64,000 nt of DNA. Origin: Myrica gale (taxonomy: Eukaryota; Streptophyta; Magnoliopsida; Fagales; Myricaceae). The stretch covers positions 11,576,501-11,640,500 of the forward strand of contig OZ005609.1 in the NCBI GenBank assembly GCA_963930655.1, in the 5' to 3' direction. A model generated the notes under the pieces. It worked only from the letters and a program-made list of their open reading frames with translations, searched no databases and had not been told where the DNA came from. Below are positions 25,990-37,150 of this stretch, one piece after another. How positions within the stretch are numbered: the stretch's first letter is position 1; each line of letters opens with the position of its first letter. A program made the position numbers and the translations under genes.

Positions 25990-28900
25990 GATGTAAGAAT
26001 ATTTTGTTCCAAACTATTCAAGAAATGGAGGATGACCTGTTTATAAATGGGTTTGAGAAGAGTTATACTGATTGGGTATTACATGGAGAACCAATTCCAA
26101 GAATCACCTCTTTTGATCAGACAATGTCTGAACGAGAGCTAGAGCTGAGTGGTAAGGAGTCTGATGAGAATCTAGATGACAACATCCGAGACATATTAGA
26201 GGACTTTGATGCGGGAATATATCATACTCCCAGCCCAATGCCACCCAAATCGAGGTCTGGGGAGAGATTTTCTGCATATGCCAAGTTGTGGGAGTATTCG
26301 AAGTTGTCCTTTGTTGTAAGATTACTCCATGTGAAGTCGGAGAATAAATTGAGTGTAAAGACATTTGAAGACGTGTTAGGGTTGATAAAAGATGCATTAT
26401 CCGATGGGGAGACTTTACCAAAATCTTTTAATGAGGCAAAAGAGTTGAGGAAGAATTTATGATTTAGTTATGACAACATACATGCATATCGGAATGATTG
26501 CGTTTTATTTTGAAATCATAATTGGTAGTTACAGAAGTGTCATGTGTGTGGGGAGTCGAGGTGGAAGTACAGTTAAAATGCTAAGGCGAAGGTCGCCTAG
26601 AAAGTGTTGCGACATTTTCCGTTGAAACCAAGGTTGTAACAGTTGTTTATGTCACGTCAGAAGACTATGGATATGTGGTGGCACCAAGAGAAGCGAGTGG
26701 TCGAAGATGGGGTGATGAGTCATCCTGCGGACTCGGTGGTGTGGAAGGAGCTAGATACGAAATACAAGTGGTTTGGTGGGGAAGCTCGTAACGTACTTTT
26801 TGGTCTAGCTTCTGATGGATACAATCCGTTCGGGAACATGAGCTTGTCATATAGTATATGACCAGAGGTCTTAGTCCTGTACAATCTACCTACGTGGAAG
26901 TGCATGAAAGATTCCAGTTTTATGCTCTCAATGCTAATTCCCAGGGATAGAAATCCGAGAAATGATATCAGTGTGTATTTACAGCCTCTAACAGATAAGT
27001 TGAATGAGTTATGGGAGGATGAAGTGCAAACAAATGATTAGATGGAAAGAGGTACATTTAACTTACGCTCAGTGTTGCAATAAACGACTTCCTAGCCTAC
27101 GATAATCTGTGCGGATGGAGTACAAAAGGAAAGTTACCTTACCCAACGTGTAATGCGAACACAATGTTTTCATGACTGAAAAATGGAGGTAAACCTTGCT
27201 TCTTGGGACACCACCATATTTGTCTGGTTCGCATCAATGGAGGCCTGATATTGACATATTTGATGGGAATAAAGAATTTATATCGGAGCCTAAAGAGTTG
27301 ATTGGACAAGTGATACTTGAGAAACTTGCATCGGTACTAGTTATGGCTATTGGAAAGATGCAAAAAAAAGAGAAAACAGACTGCGGATGAGTTGAGTTAG
27401 ACGAAACAAAGTATTTTCTTTGAGTTGTCGTATTGGTCAGAATTAAAGCTGCGACACAATTTGGACGTGATGCATATAGAGAAGAATATCTGTGACAATG
27501 TGTTGGGGACTTTGTTAAAAGTTGATGGGAAAATGAAGGATAATGTCAAATCTCTCAGAGATTTGACATTAATGAGAATAAAGAAAGTGTTGCATCTACA
27601 AGTTTAGGGTCAACAAGAAGTCATGCCTCATGCGTCTTTCACGCTGACAAAAGAGGAGCATAGGAAGTGTTATTAGTGGTTGAAGGGCATGAAATTTCCT
27701 GATGGGTACGCAGCTAATATATCCCCGATGCATGAATGTGAAAGATTGCAAAATATTAGGTATGAAAAGCCATGATTGTCACATCATGCTGCAACGATTG
27801 TTATCGGCGATGATACATGGGTTATTCGACCAAGAAGTGGGTTATTGGACAAAGAAATATGTATATCATTGACGGAACTAAGCTTAATCTTCAAGGACTT
27901 ATGTTCTAGATTTGTAAAAGTAGAGGTTGTAGACCAGTTGTAAAAAGCTATCGGATTGATTCTTTGTAAGTTAGAGCACATATTTGCCTCATCATTTTTC
28001 ACTGTCATTGTTTATTTAGCGGTCAGTAGCCTCGAGAAGTTTTACTTGCGGGGCCCCATGCGGTTTCAGTGGATGTATCAAATGGAAAGGTATATGTGGA
28101 AGATGAAGCATTTCGTGAAGAACAGGGCACGGGCTGCGGAGTCCACAACAGAGAGTTACTTATTGAATGAATGTCTAACACTTTGCTCTATGTACCTAGG
28201 TGGGGTTGAGACGCAATTCAATAGAAAAGAGAGGAATTATGCCGAAGTTGATGAGCGAGGAGGACAGATGGACTGTCTTTCTGTGTTTGCTGTGAATGTT
28301 CGTCCATTAGGAGCAGACATGGGCCACGATTTGAATAGAAAGGAGTTCACTAAAGCAGAGTGGTATGTACTTAACAACTCCGTAGAACTCAGCCCACATT
28401 TAGAGTAAGCGACTTTCCTTCATTTCATTGTTATTTTTAAAAGTTTTTGTAGTGCGTTTGTTTCACGAATATCGTTCGCAGGGAGCATCTACACGAACTC
28501 AGACAACAATCATAAGTATATGCTGATCAAAGGCATGAAGCAGAATTTCCTTCGTGGTTTAAAAAAAGGTATTTATTATATTATTATTTAATATTTATTT
28601 ATTACATTATTTTATTGTTTAATTTTTTTTGTAATGTATCATACATTTATAATATTTTAGATACAAATGATGCGCAATGAATATCCGGCGGAGGTGTCAG
28701 ATGATTTATATGCACTAGTGTCCGAACCGGATCAACGAGTATTTTCCTATTCTGGATTCATAGTTCATGGACTTCGGTTTCATACAAATCAGCGTGAACA
28801 ATTTTGTAGTACACAAAATAACAGTGTGGTTGTTTCGGGAGACCATGATGGAGAAGTTGTTGATTTTTATGCTCAAGTTATAGACATTTACGCACTAAAA

Positions 28901-29254
28901 TTTCTGCGCGGTTTGACATGAACACCAAAAACTATGGTCTTCATAAAAGTGGATGACTTGTTAGTATCAACACCTCACGAAAGTGGTATAAAGATGAGTC
29001 GTTCATGCTTTGTCTCTCAAGGTGGTAAAGTATTTTATCTAGATGAAATGAAGTTGGACGGCCACTGGAAGATAGTTCAGAAAATAATAAGTATAAATAC
29101 ATATGATATGCTCGATGTTGGAGAAGAGGACGACGAAGAGAGGGCCGGACCGTCGAACCAGGAAGAGAGGGCAGGATCCTCGAATCTGGAAGCATACCAA
29201 GAGAACGAGCCGGTTTCTCTTTTTGTAGATTTTAGCAATTTCAACATGATTTGA
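25990..29254 (+). pseudogene. CACTA TNP2 transposase relic (Transposase_21, DUF4218, DUF4216)
   Basis: In order I see an N-terminal piece at 26004-26462 (DLFINGFEKSYTDWVLHGEP), then the Tnp2 domain in fragments: LFMSRQKTMDMWWHQEKR near 26643, DGYNPFGNMSLSYSI near 26815, and LKLRHNLDVMHIEKNICDN near 27446. A DUF4218-like part at 27956-28408 (FQWMYQMERYMWKMKHFVKN) and a DUF4216-like part at 28667-29254 (VVDFYAQVIDIYALKF) follow. A probable intron of about 95 bp separates FKK (about 28567) from IQMMRNEYPAE (28662). The pieces lie in three different frames with several stops, for example just after 26462, so no functional transposase is made. The protein family cuts and joins CACTA ends. Confidence 0.9.
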
Positions 29255-29519
29255 TTGAGTAAGCACGACGTCGATCCGCTTCTGCACGTCACTGATGACA
29301 CTGAGACACGACGTCGTTCTACATCAATGTCGGTCAGTGATGTCGAGTCATGTGATGATATTGAAGATAATGATAGCTTCGAAGAGTCCAACTCTGATAA
29401 TTAAAGTGATTTTATGAATCTCTATTGTTTATGTTATGTTTATTTCACACGTTCATATTTTATTTCTCTGACAATAATAGAGTTTCTCACTTGTTTGGCT
29501 TGTGCTGTCAGAGGACATC

Positions 29520-30960
29520 GTCATGGCAGCTAGAGGAAAACTTGTTCGTGCCGATTCAGGTGCTAGATCTGTTGGTGCTAGCGATCAGCCCGGGACTAAA
29601 GCAGCTACACTCATTCAAATGGAGTTGATGATGTTTTATGTTAATAACGTTTTTGTTCATGTATAGCAACCTCTGGGATTAGACATGTACGAAGTAGGAC
29701 GCGCGGATTTGCATTAGAGAAGGCTCGTATTGCAGGAAAGCTTATTGTCCATATTCCCGATGGTCATACGGGTGGTGATGACAAGGCATCTTCGATGCTT
29801 TCTAGTCATAATGGCTCGCTTGTGCGATCACATGTCCCATTCGATGTGGTCAACTGGTCCAAAATCTCCTATAAGGTTAAGTCTTACGTCATGCATAAAG
29901 TATTGGTAAGTGTAACTTAGTAAAAATTAGACTTCTTTTTATTAATTATTGTTTAATTATACTAACATGGTTCATTTCAAGATCACTTCAACTTGGATTA
30001 TGATTGGCTAGATGATAGCATGATGTCTACAATGAACGCTGCGTACGGGACGCTTCGGAATAGTATGAACCAGTACATTGCTTTGTTTCCTACCAAAGAA
30101 GAAGCTTTAGAGCATCTATACCTAAACATGAAAAATGAAGAATAGGCTCTTATCTGTGAAGTATTTAGTGCTGAAGAATTTCAGGTAGAAATGTTTATTC
30201 TAATATTTTAATTTGCTTCTATACTTCGTTTGTGTCCTAACTCAATAAATATGTATTTTAGAGAAAAAAATGAAATCAACTACCAAATTAGGGCTAAGCT
30301 GACGGTTGCTCACACTTCGGTGGCTCGATCTTTCTAACGCGCACTAGTTCTTATGGTTATAATCAACTCAAATATTTAAGTGTATTCTTGTTGTTACAAC
30401 ATTATGTTATTAAGGGATTTTAATGTATATATCATTTTTTGGTGTGCAGAAATATTAAAAAACTAATCAGATTAATCCTGCATTGATGTAAAAGAAAACA
30501 CATACTAGTAAGGATGGCGTGTGGACATCCAATATTGCACGGGAACATTTTGTAAGTTCTGTAAAAGTTTATTATGCATTATTAATTTTATATTTAGAAA
30601 GATATTAATTTTCATAATGTTCCCCTTCACTTGTAGGAAAAAATGGAAGCGTTACAATTACAGAAGTGAAGATCTTTACAGAGATCTTGGGGACGAAAGC
30701 GGCTTATATGCGTGGTTTAGGCCGTTCAATGCGGCAAGTTGGATCATTGAGGCAAGCATAAATGGAGAGTGCGATGTGAGAGCAGCAGCAAAATTTAATG
30801 ACTCAGAAGCAACATTTAGAGGAGTAGCAACGGAAGCAACAAGCAGAGCAAGAACATAGGGTCCAACTATTGCAATCAGAAATGCGTGAGCAGATGATAG
30901 TACATGTAAAGAAGGTGACATCGCATTTCACTCCCCGTCGCAAATTTGGGTAGATTGTTT
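29520..30960 (+). pseudogene. CACTA second gene relic (TNP1 / Transposase_24-like)
   Basis: After an MAARGKLVRAD-like start near 29524, fragments such as RGFALEKARIAGKLIVHIP and SHNGSLVRSHVPFDVVNWS match the usual Transposase_24 layout. YDWLDDSMMSTMNAAYGT (about 29997) and a Glu/Arg-rich C-terminal part (30640-30950) follow. Frames change and stops intervene. The relic sits downstream of TNP2 on the same strand, as in other En/Spm elements. Family-level identification is good and exon limits are uncertain. Confidence 0.7.
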
Positions 30961-31129
30961 ATTCGAACTTGATTTCAATAATTTATTTTATTTATTATTA
31001 TGTCGATTAGATATTTGTAGTCCATTACTGATTTATACTATATTTAATATGATGTCTTCATATTCATGTTTAATCTAATTTTAAATGCATAGTTAAATAA
31101 TTTAAATTCGCAGATTTAATATTATAATT

Positions 31130-31973
31130 TAGAACTGTTCGGACAGATTAACAACGTCCAGACGTCCTCCATGATATGTCAGTCATCCGCACGCTACAAA
31201 ATTAGCTTCCGCACAAGTTACCCATAATAACTTCCGGATGCTATTTTACCGTCCCCATATCCGTTTATATCCATTGCCCAAACATTCTTGAGACGTTCAC
31301 ACATTATATTTGTGGCATTTTCTTCTTTCATAAAATAAAGACAACAAGCGTCCGCACCCAAATCCACCGTCCCCACGTCTGTGTTTAACCAGAGTCCGCA
31401 CATTCTAGAGTCTTTCGCATATTATATTCGTGAGATTTTATTAAAAAAAAATAAAGACAATCAGCGTCCGCACTCAAATCTACGGTCCCCACGTCCGTGT
31501 TTAACTAGAGTTTGCACGTTCTAGAGCCATTCACACATTATATCTGTGAGATTTTATTTTTTCAAAAAATAAAAACAATAGGAATCCACACACGTAGTTT
31601 AGTAGCATGCGAACGATAAATCTACTGACAAAATTCACATTTTGACATCGAAATTCACCCCATGCGAACTGATATTACAGTCTACAGACGTTTACATGTG
31701 TTTTTCATGACGAAATTGATTTTGACATTGTAATACATTGACGTTTGCACGGGACATGCCAAACAAAATGAAAACCGTCTTAACTATCTGAGTTGGAGTC
31801 CATACGCTAGTTCCTGAGAAAACTCAGAATTTGTCACTGAATAACAAGGGTGACACGCTTCTTCTGTCAATCCAGGTATCAAAAAGTTTTTGACAACAAT
31901 GAGTTTTTGTGACAAATTTTTAACTTTAGGTGACAAACAAATTTTGACACCCTAAATCTCTTTTCTTGTAGTG
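31130..31973. repeat. 3' subterminal motif cluster of the CACTA element
   Basis: It contains CTGTTCGGACAG, CGTCCAGACG, many GTCCGCAC/ACGTCCGTG variants and two to three tandem-like copies of a roughly 110-bp unit (31250-31560, sharing ACATTATAT.TGTGA.ATTTT). It ends in the GTGACAAA-rich CACTA terminus. Confidence 0.75.
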
Positions 31974-32039
31974 TCTTTTGTGACAAAAATTAATTTGACA
32001 CTTATTAATTTGTCACCTAAAATCATTTTTCTTGTAGTA

Positions 32040-33161
32040 TCCGGCGAAAAAACCCATTTTTATAAGTAAGAAATTAAGGAAAAAAATCAATAAAAAATTG
32101 AACACCACCATATCCATCTTGCATTGAATGAGCGTGTTCAGCTTTCAAAGCATTTTGATGGAGGCACTTAATGGACCCAAAATTTTTAATTTCTTGCTTG
32201 TTAACGATGCTTGAGGACAGTAATTAAGCTCATCGTACCTTAAATATTAAAATCTTTTTTATGGAGGGTACATAAACAGGACCAATTTTGTTTGAATTGT
32301 GCATAGGATGCAAGCAAGTACATGCATTGATCACTAAATTAGTTCTGGCATATCCTTTGGGAATCTACTTGGGTGTTTGACCATATTTGCTGTCGTTAGC
32401 CTACATGTTACTTTGTTGTTTGAGTGTTAAAATTTTATGAAGGTTAAAATTTTAGTGTTTTGAATTTAATGAAAAAGTGAAGAGAGATGTGATTTTTAAT
32501 ATTTATTATAGTAAAAAGTAATAATGTGACAGAGAGAGTGAGATTATGTTGTAATTTTTTATTATGTTAAAATTTTAAGAGCGTTAAAACGTAAGTGTGC
32601 AGACAGACAGGTGGTATGGTTCAGACTGGTTCGAATCTGCTTCAACTACCCTTCTTTTGCTTTTATTTATTATCGTTATTATTCTGTCAGCCAACCACAT
32701 GACAGAAAGTAATTGTGATGGATTTAATAGAGTACAGCCACGTGGTAATAATGTGATCAAGTGCTTCTTCAACTAAACAACCCCGTCCCCACGTAACCAT
32801 TTCGTGCACCGCTCATATACTTGGGCTTGGTTTTTCTACTTAGTGTCCTTTCAACGGGATTTGTTTGTTACGAAGGTCCAAGAAGGGCCCAAACCGCTTG
32901 CTCAGTTGGATGCAAATAGCCCAGGTTCAAGCGTACTTCTCCCATTACGGCCCAATCAACTGGATCCTATTTCCAGTTTCGGGCTTTGTGGCGGCAGGCT
33001 TGATTCTTGGCCCTACCTTTTTGGATCAAGTGAAAGAATAGGAGTTCATGTGTGACATTGATCAGCTAAATGTTAATCAAGAAGACGGAGGTCGGGAATA
33101 TATACTGTCTGATGAGTTACCAAGCGAATGACATGCAAGAGGCCAGAGAAAATAAAATAAA
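32040..33161. other. intergenic DNA between transposons
   Basis: No gene is recognised. It includes one MITE-like copy (32405-32600). A slightly less AT-rich stretch at 32770-33050 has a short open frame without motifs. Confidence 0.5.
32405..32600 (+). repeat. MITE-like AT-rich repeat, copy A
   Basis: It shares the core GTGAAAAAGTGAAGAGAG-like phrase and the AAAATTTTA ends with copies near 45.6, 46.1, 48.9 and 56.7 kb. Exact ends and TSD are not resolved. Confidence 0.55.
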
Positions 33162-34101
33162 GAGTTAATTATATTTTGCTCCCATTATATTTGGGGTATG
33201 ACACTTTGTACTTTTTTTTTAGACATTACACCCCTTAACTTCCAAGTCTCGTCGTTTTGCATCTCTCGGTTAATTAATTTGGCTATTAAAATGAACGAAA
33301 AAGTTCAGCATGTGCAGAGCACATCACGTGGCTCGCTTGCCATTTTGCTACTGATATTCACGACGATAATACTCATAATAAAATCATAACTCCATAATTG
33401 ATGTCTCTTGCCTTCTCTTGGAAGTTTCTCGTGAACTCAGAATATTTCAATTGTTCTTTTACTTGCCTAACCTCTCCCACTATCATTGATTCGGTCTCCC
33501 GAGTTCTACCTTATGTTGAAATCAACGTTTGAATATTTTGGTGGCCCACAATTAGATCATGATTGCATTCACGCTGGAAAAAAAGAACAATGAGGTATGT
33601 GTCTATGATTTTTATGGTGTTGCATTGCGTTAGGACGTAAAGAATGTATGAATGTCAATTACCAGATCATGATTTTATTAAGGGTGTTATCGTCATAGCA
33701 GTTTGAATATGAAGGGTAAATTGGTAAGCAAGTCATTTGTCTACATTGCTAGACATTTTCGTTCATTTTGACGGCGAAATTAGCCAATGGATGCAAATCG
33801 ATGAGATCTAGAAATTGTGGGGCACAATGTCTCAAAAATAGAAGAAGGGAGTGCAAAGTGTTAAAACTCACAAACTAGTAGGTGCAAAGTGCAATTAATC
33901 ATTTCTGAATATCGAGACAAAATGGGCAAGCGAGCCACGTGCATAACACATGCTTGATATTTCTGTTCATTTTGATGAAAAAATTAACTGGGGTCCAAAT
34001 TGACGGGACTTAGAAGTTATGGGTGTAACGTCTCAAAAATAAAATAAAAGCTGCAAAGTGTCAGACCCCTAAAATTAGTGGGCGTAAAATATAATTAACC
34101 C
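33162..34101. mobile_element. small MULE with about 180-bp TIRs (940 bp)
   Basis: The left end GAGTTAATTATATTTTGC is matched in reverse by the right end ...AAAATATAATTAACCC. Similarity extends about 180 bp on each side. A perfect 9-bp TSD, TAAAATAAA, lies at 33153-33161 and 34102-34110. It has no coding content. The right terminal sequence is present twice, at about 33780-33898 and 33985-34101. Its first bases (GAGTTAATTA, GGGTTAATTA in the right end) match the start of the 6.5-kb MULE at 35099. Confidence 0.88.
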
Positions 34102-34110
34102 TAAAATAAA

Positions 34111-35089
34111 ATAAAATAATTACAGACGTGTTTAGATGCATATTAAATTTTATAAAAAAGTACAAATAACCTACCTGTACATTTGATCAAGTTGACTTTA
34201 AGACCCGTGGTTCCAAATTTCTCTCAATTAAGCGACTGTAGCATCACACATGATATCCTGCATTGCTAACGGACTCTCCTTGATTTGATCTGTCAATTAA
34301 GCAACGAAAGCCACAGGGCATCCTGCATTGCCTAAGGCCACTAACAGTCCATGTAGCGCCACGATTTCTGTCAATTAAGTGACAGAAATATCCCACGTGG
34401 CATCCTGCATTGGCTATGGTTGGAGGCACGGTCCTAAAACTAATTAGCACAAATACGGTATTTACATTTTACCCTATAGTTTTTGAAATTTTCAATAAAA
34501 GTTCATACGTTTTTCAACATTTTCATTTTGTATTAAGATTCTATTTTCTAATTTTGTAAGTTTTTTTATTCTTTAGAAACGACGCAGATGTTAACATGAT
34601 GCATGTCATTAAGAGCAAATGGCTCTCAAAAAAAAATGTGTAGATATTCTATCAAGCCCAATAGAGAACAAAGGATCACTATAGACATTATGCATGTGAT
34701 CTAATAAGACCCAAACGTTGACTAGGCAGTTTATGTTTTATGAAAAAAATACTTAGCAAATTTTAAATATAATATCTTGATCAGTAATTTCACATTGCAG
34801 AAAGGTAGAAAAATAGATTCAGATAGCTTTTTTTTAATGGATTTTTCAAACATATAGAAATGTGAAAGGCGCATTTTGATTTTTTGCATTAAGCTTCCAT
34901 TATATTACTCAAAGGTAAATGAGGCCTTAGACGAAACCTTAAAATGAAGTATTTTATAATAATTTTAAAAATAAAATATTGGCAACAATTTAGTTGAAAC
35001 TTATTCTTCGAGCTTTTTGAGATGCAACTTATCAAACTTTTATATTCTAAATGTGTTAATATATCATTTTAAATTTATAATATGACTAA
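34111..35089. other. intergenic DNA with a short imperfect repeat
   Basis: At 34240-34430 the phrase CATCCTGCATTG-like recurs three times, with CTGTCAATTAAG between, roughly every 65-70 bp. The remainder is AT-rich without genes. Confidence 0.5.
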
Positions 35090-35845
35090 TTCATTTAAGG
35101 GTTAATTACACTTTCCCCCATAAATTTACACTCGATTCTCAATATTCCCCCTAAACTACAACTCGTGATAACCCGCCCCCATTTTTTACTTTTCCTGTTT
35201 CAACCCCATTTGGGACCCTGATTCGGCGTTAAGTCTCACATTTTTTCGTTAAACGTGACCATCAATTGACCCCCATACGATGCGAATAGTCCATCTTGCC
35301 CCAAGAACAATGTCGTTGGAAATGGTTTCAGTTTCCCTCGTGCCCTAAACGCTGCGTATAGGTTACTTCGACGTGCTCTGAACTCCCAATAGAAGTGACA
35401 CACCTGAAACTTAGCAATTTGGATCTGGGATCAGGGGAGACTGAGGGAACATCGAATTTGCAAGGTAATGAATGCCCAGAAATAAATCCACTTTCCGTGT
35501 TCATTGTAGTTTTTACAATGTAATGCCTAGAAACACCAGAACATTGGTTCATCTTTACGTGTTCATTGTTGTTTTTATAAATCCACTTCTTACCGAAGGT
35601 GACCTAGGAATGCAATTATAGAATGACCTTCCCTCATTGGTACTTTTCTTGAGCAAAAGATTTTCAAACTTGAACCCATGTTTCTACTATTAGCCACTAA
35701 TACGAAAAAATTGCATGAGCTTGTCAATGTCATGGGTAATTGGTTGATGTTTATATTCTGCAGTTTTTACCTTGCCTTGCAAATAATGTGGGTAACTGAT
35801 TTTTGTGTATATTGTGCAGCTTAGTCTCCTTTATATTGTCTGGTT

Positions 35846-36250
35846 ATGTCCACTTCCAATGCTAGTTCAAGTTCTTGGGCTAAAGAAGGTGGGGCAAGCT
35901 CGGGGGGATGTCAATGTTACTGCGATGTCTCTACGTATATGAAGACATCTTACACTGAGCAAAATTTTGGACGTCAATTCTTTAGTTTTCCCAACTATAA
36001 GTTGAAGCGTAGTTGTGGGTTTTTTGCTTGGGTTGATCATCCAATGTATGAACATTGGAAAAGAGTGCTGAAATGTATGCGAGAGAGACAAGAAAGGTTA
36101 AATGTAGAAAGCCTAAATGTGGACATGCTAAAAGGGGAGATCGAAAAACATCGCAATCTTGAGAAGAAGTACAAGCTTGCATTGGGATTGTTGTTGATGG
36201 TAGTAGTAGTGCTTTTGTCCATCTTGTGTTGTTCGGCCAAATTTTCATGA
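35846..36250 (+). CDS. GRF-type zinc finger / coiled-coil / membrane protein in a MULE
   Basis: This intact 134-aa frame is inside the MULE. After a Ser-rich start, the GRF-like zinc finger covers about residues 22-64: CQCYC, then TEQNFGRQFFSFPNYK and SCGFFAWVD. It is followed by a charged coiled-coil segment (about 70-110, RERQERLNVESLNVDMLK) and one hydrophobic membrane segment near the C-terminus (about 113-130, LGLLLMVVVVLLSILCC). This is the layout of many small plant GRF proteins (At4g04775-like, from memory). The GRF family binds single-stranded DNA or RNA in some proteins, but no role is known for this type. The usual Cys in GRRFxxC is Phe here (GRQFFSF), so one zinc ligand seems lost. 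It is probably a transposon-carried gene. Whether it is expressed is unknown. Confidence 0.72.
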   Translation: MSTSNASSSSWAKEGGASSGGCQCYCDVSTYMKTSYTEQNFGRQFFSFPNYKLKRSCGFFAWVDHPMYEHWKRVLKCMRERQERLNVESLNVDMLKGEIEKHRNLEKKYKLALGLLLMVVVVLLSILCCSAKFS

Positions 36251-36595
36251 ATTCTAGATGATGTGTCGTGTCAAGGATGAATTATGAATGTAAATTGTCA
36301 GCTTGTAAGGATACTTGAATGCGTCATTTTATAAGTTTCAACTTCAATGAATGGATGGGTTAGGTGCTGTCAATGAATGTGTTACCATTCAACTACAATA
36401 GCTGTGTCAAATTGTGCAGGTTGACATACTTGTAAGGATACAATTACAAAATCAGTGCATTCAAAACATGAAAAACTTTGATCTCATTCAACTTCTTGCT
36501 TTCATTGTTTATAGAAGATCTTATAAAAATTTGGCACATAGCCCTAACAAAAAATCTTTCATCAACAATATAACAATCAAAATAACCCAATCTTT

Positions 36596-37150
36596 TCACC
36601 AACCTTCTACAATGGCCCTAAAAAAATTACAGCACAAGGCCAATATACATCCAGGTTCTACATTGTTCAAATTTACACCCAAGTTCACAACCAAAATCCC
36701 AAATAAGTACATCACAAACAAAATCACTGTGGATGATCTTTTTTTTTTCTCTGTCTTCCCCAATCCGCTTATACTCTCATCCGTGGAGTCCTTCTTCTTC
36801 TTTTTCGTCTTCCTCAACCCATCATTTTCATCTTCCTTTTGCTTTCCACTCGCCTTCTGACTTACTTGGGTAGCTGGATCAACTTGTGACCCCACAACAG
36901 ATTCAATGAGGTCAATGAATAGCTAATGAGGATTCCCCGACCCCCTAGCAATCCCTCGCAGTCGATCTGACCTTCGGGTTCGCGATGCTACACCCCCACC
37001 AATCCGTGACTTCTTGACAGTGTCATCTTTCTTTTTCGTGATGAAGAGGGTGCTTATGATGGGTTGCTCCTTCCAAAGCTAGAGGGCAGTGAATCTGTTG
37101 GGCTCCTTCCCCAGCTAGGGGTAGCATAATTCCGGTAAAATTGAGTGGAT
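36596..37150 (-). other. possible coding remnant, unidentified
   Basis: A minus-strand open frame (36596-36895) encodes a Lys-rich segment (LRKTKKKKKDSTDE) followed by a hydrophobic stretch. Upstream, at 37000-37150, there is Ser/Arg-rich coding-like sequence with stops. It could be an extra 3' exon of the MULE transposase transcript. I do not recognise it. Confidence 0.3.

Larger units (their letters stand above)
22982..31973 (+). mobile_element. CACTA (En/Spm) transposon, full length but decayed (8,992 bp)
   Basis: It starts CACTACAAGAAAATTG and ends ...TCTTTTCTTGTAGTG, with a perfect 3-bp TSD, TCT (22979-22981 and 31974-31976). Both subterminal regions are packed with short GC-rich motifs such as CGTCCGAAC, CGTTCGAAC and GTCCAGACG in both orientations. 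In the family these are bound by the small transposon protein. On the plus strand it carries a TNP2-type transposase relic followed by a TNP1/Transposase_24-type relic, the usual order. Its perfect TSD and ends against a heavily interrupted transposase suggest it moved with help from a relative. It is inserted near the right end of the outer CACTA element. Confidence 0.95.
17129..32039. mobile_element. outer CACTA (En/Spm) element, non-autonomous, interrupted
   Basis: The left end CATTACAAGAAAATTC is followed by GGTGTCAAAAAAATTTGTC. The right end, in reverse complement, reads TACTACAAGAAAAATG followed by TTTTAGGTGACAAA. Each differs by one base from the CACTACAAGAAAA end of the inner element. 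The flanking trinucleotides are TCA (17126-17128) and TCC (32040-32042), so the TSD is imperfect. The outer element is split by a MULE (17888-20069) and by a complete CACTA (22982-31973). Without these and their TSDs it would be about 3.7 kb. It holds a Cullin-1 gene fragment and GTGACAAA-rich subterminal DNA (17140-17530, 22640-22981, 31974-32039). Treating these pieces as one element is inference. The left and right ends could belong to different relics. Confidence 0.6.

Noticed and set aside
26104-26421. Minus-strand open frame of 105 codons
   Set aside because: It is a shadow of the plus-strand CACTA transposase fragment.
36414-36860. Plus-strand 148-codon frame inside the MULE
   Set aside because: It is AT-rich with Phe-rich runs opposite a Lys-rich minus-strand frame, with no motif. 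It is probably random.
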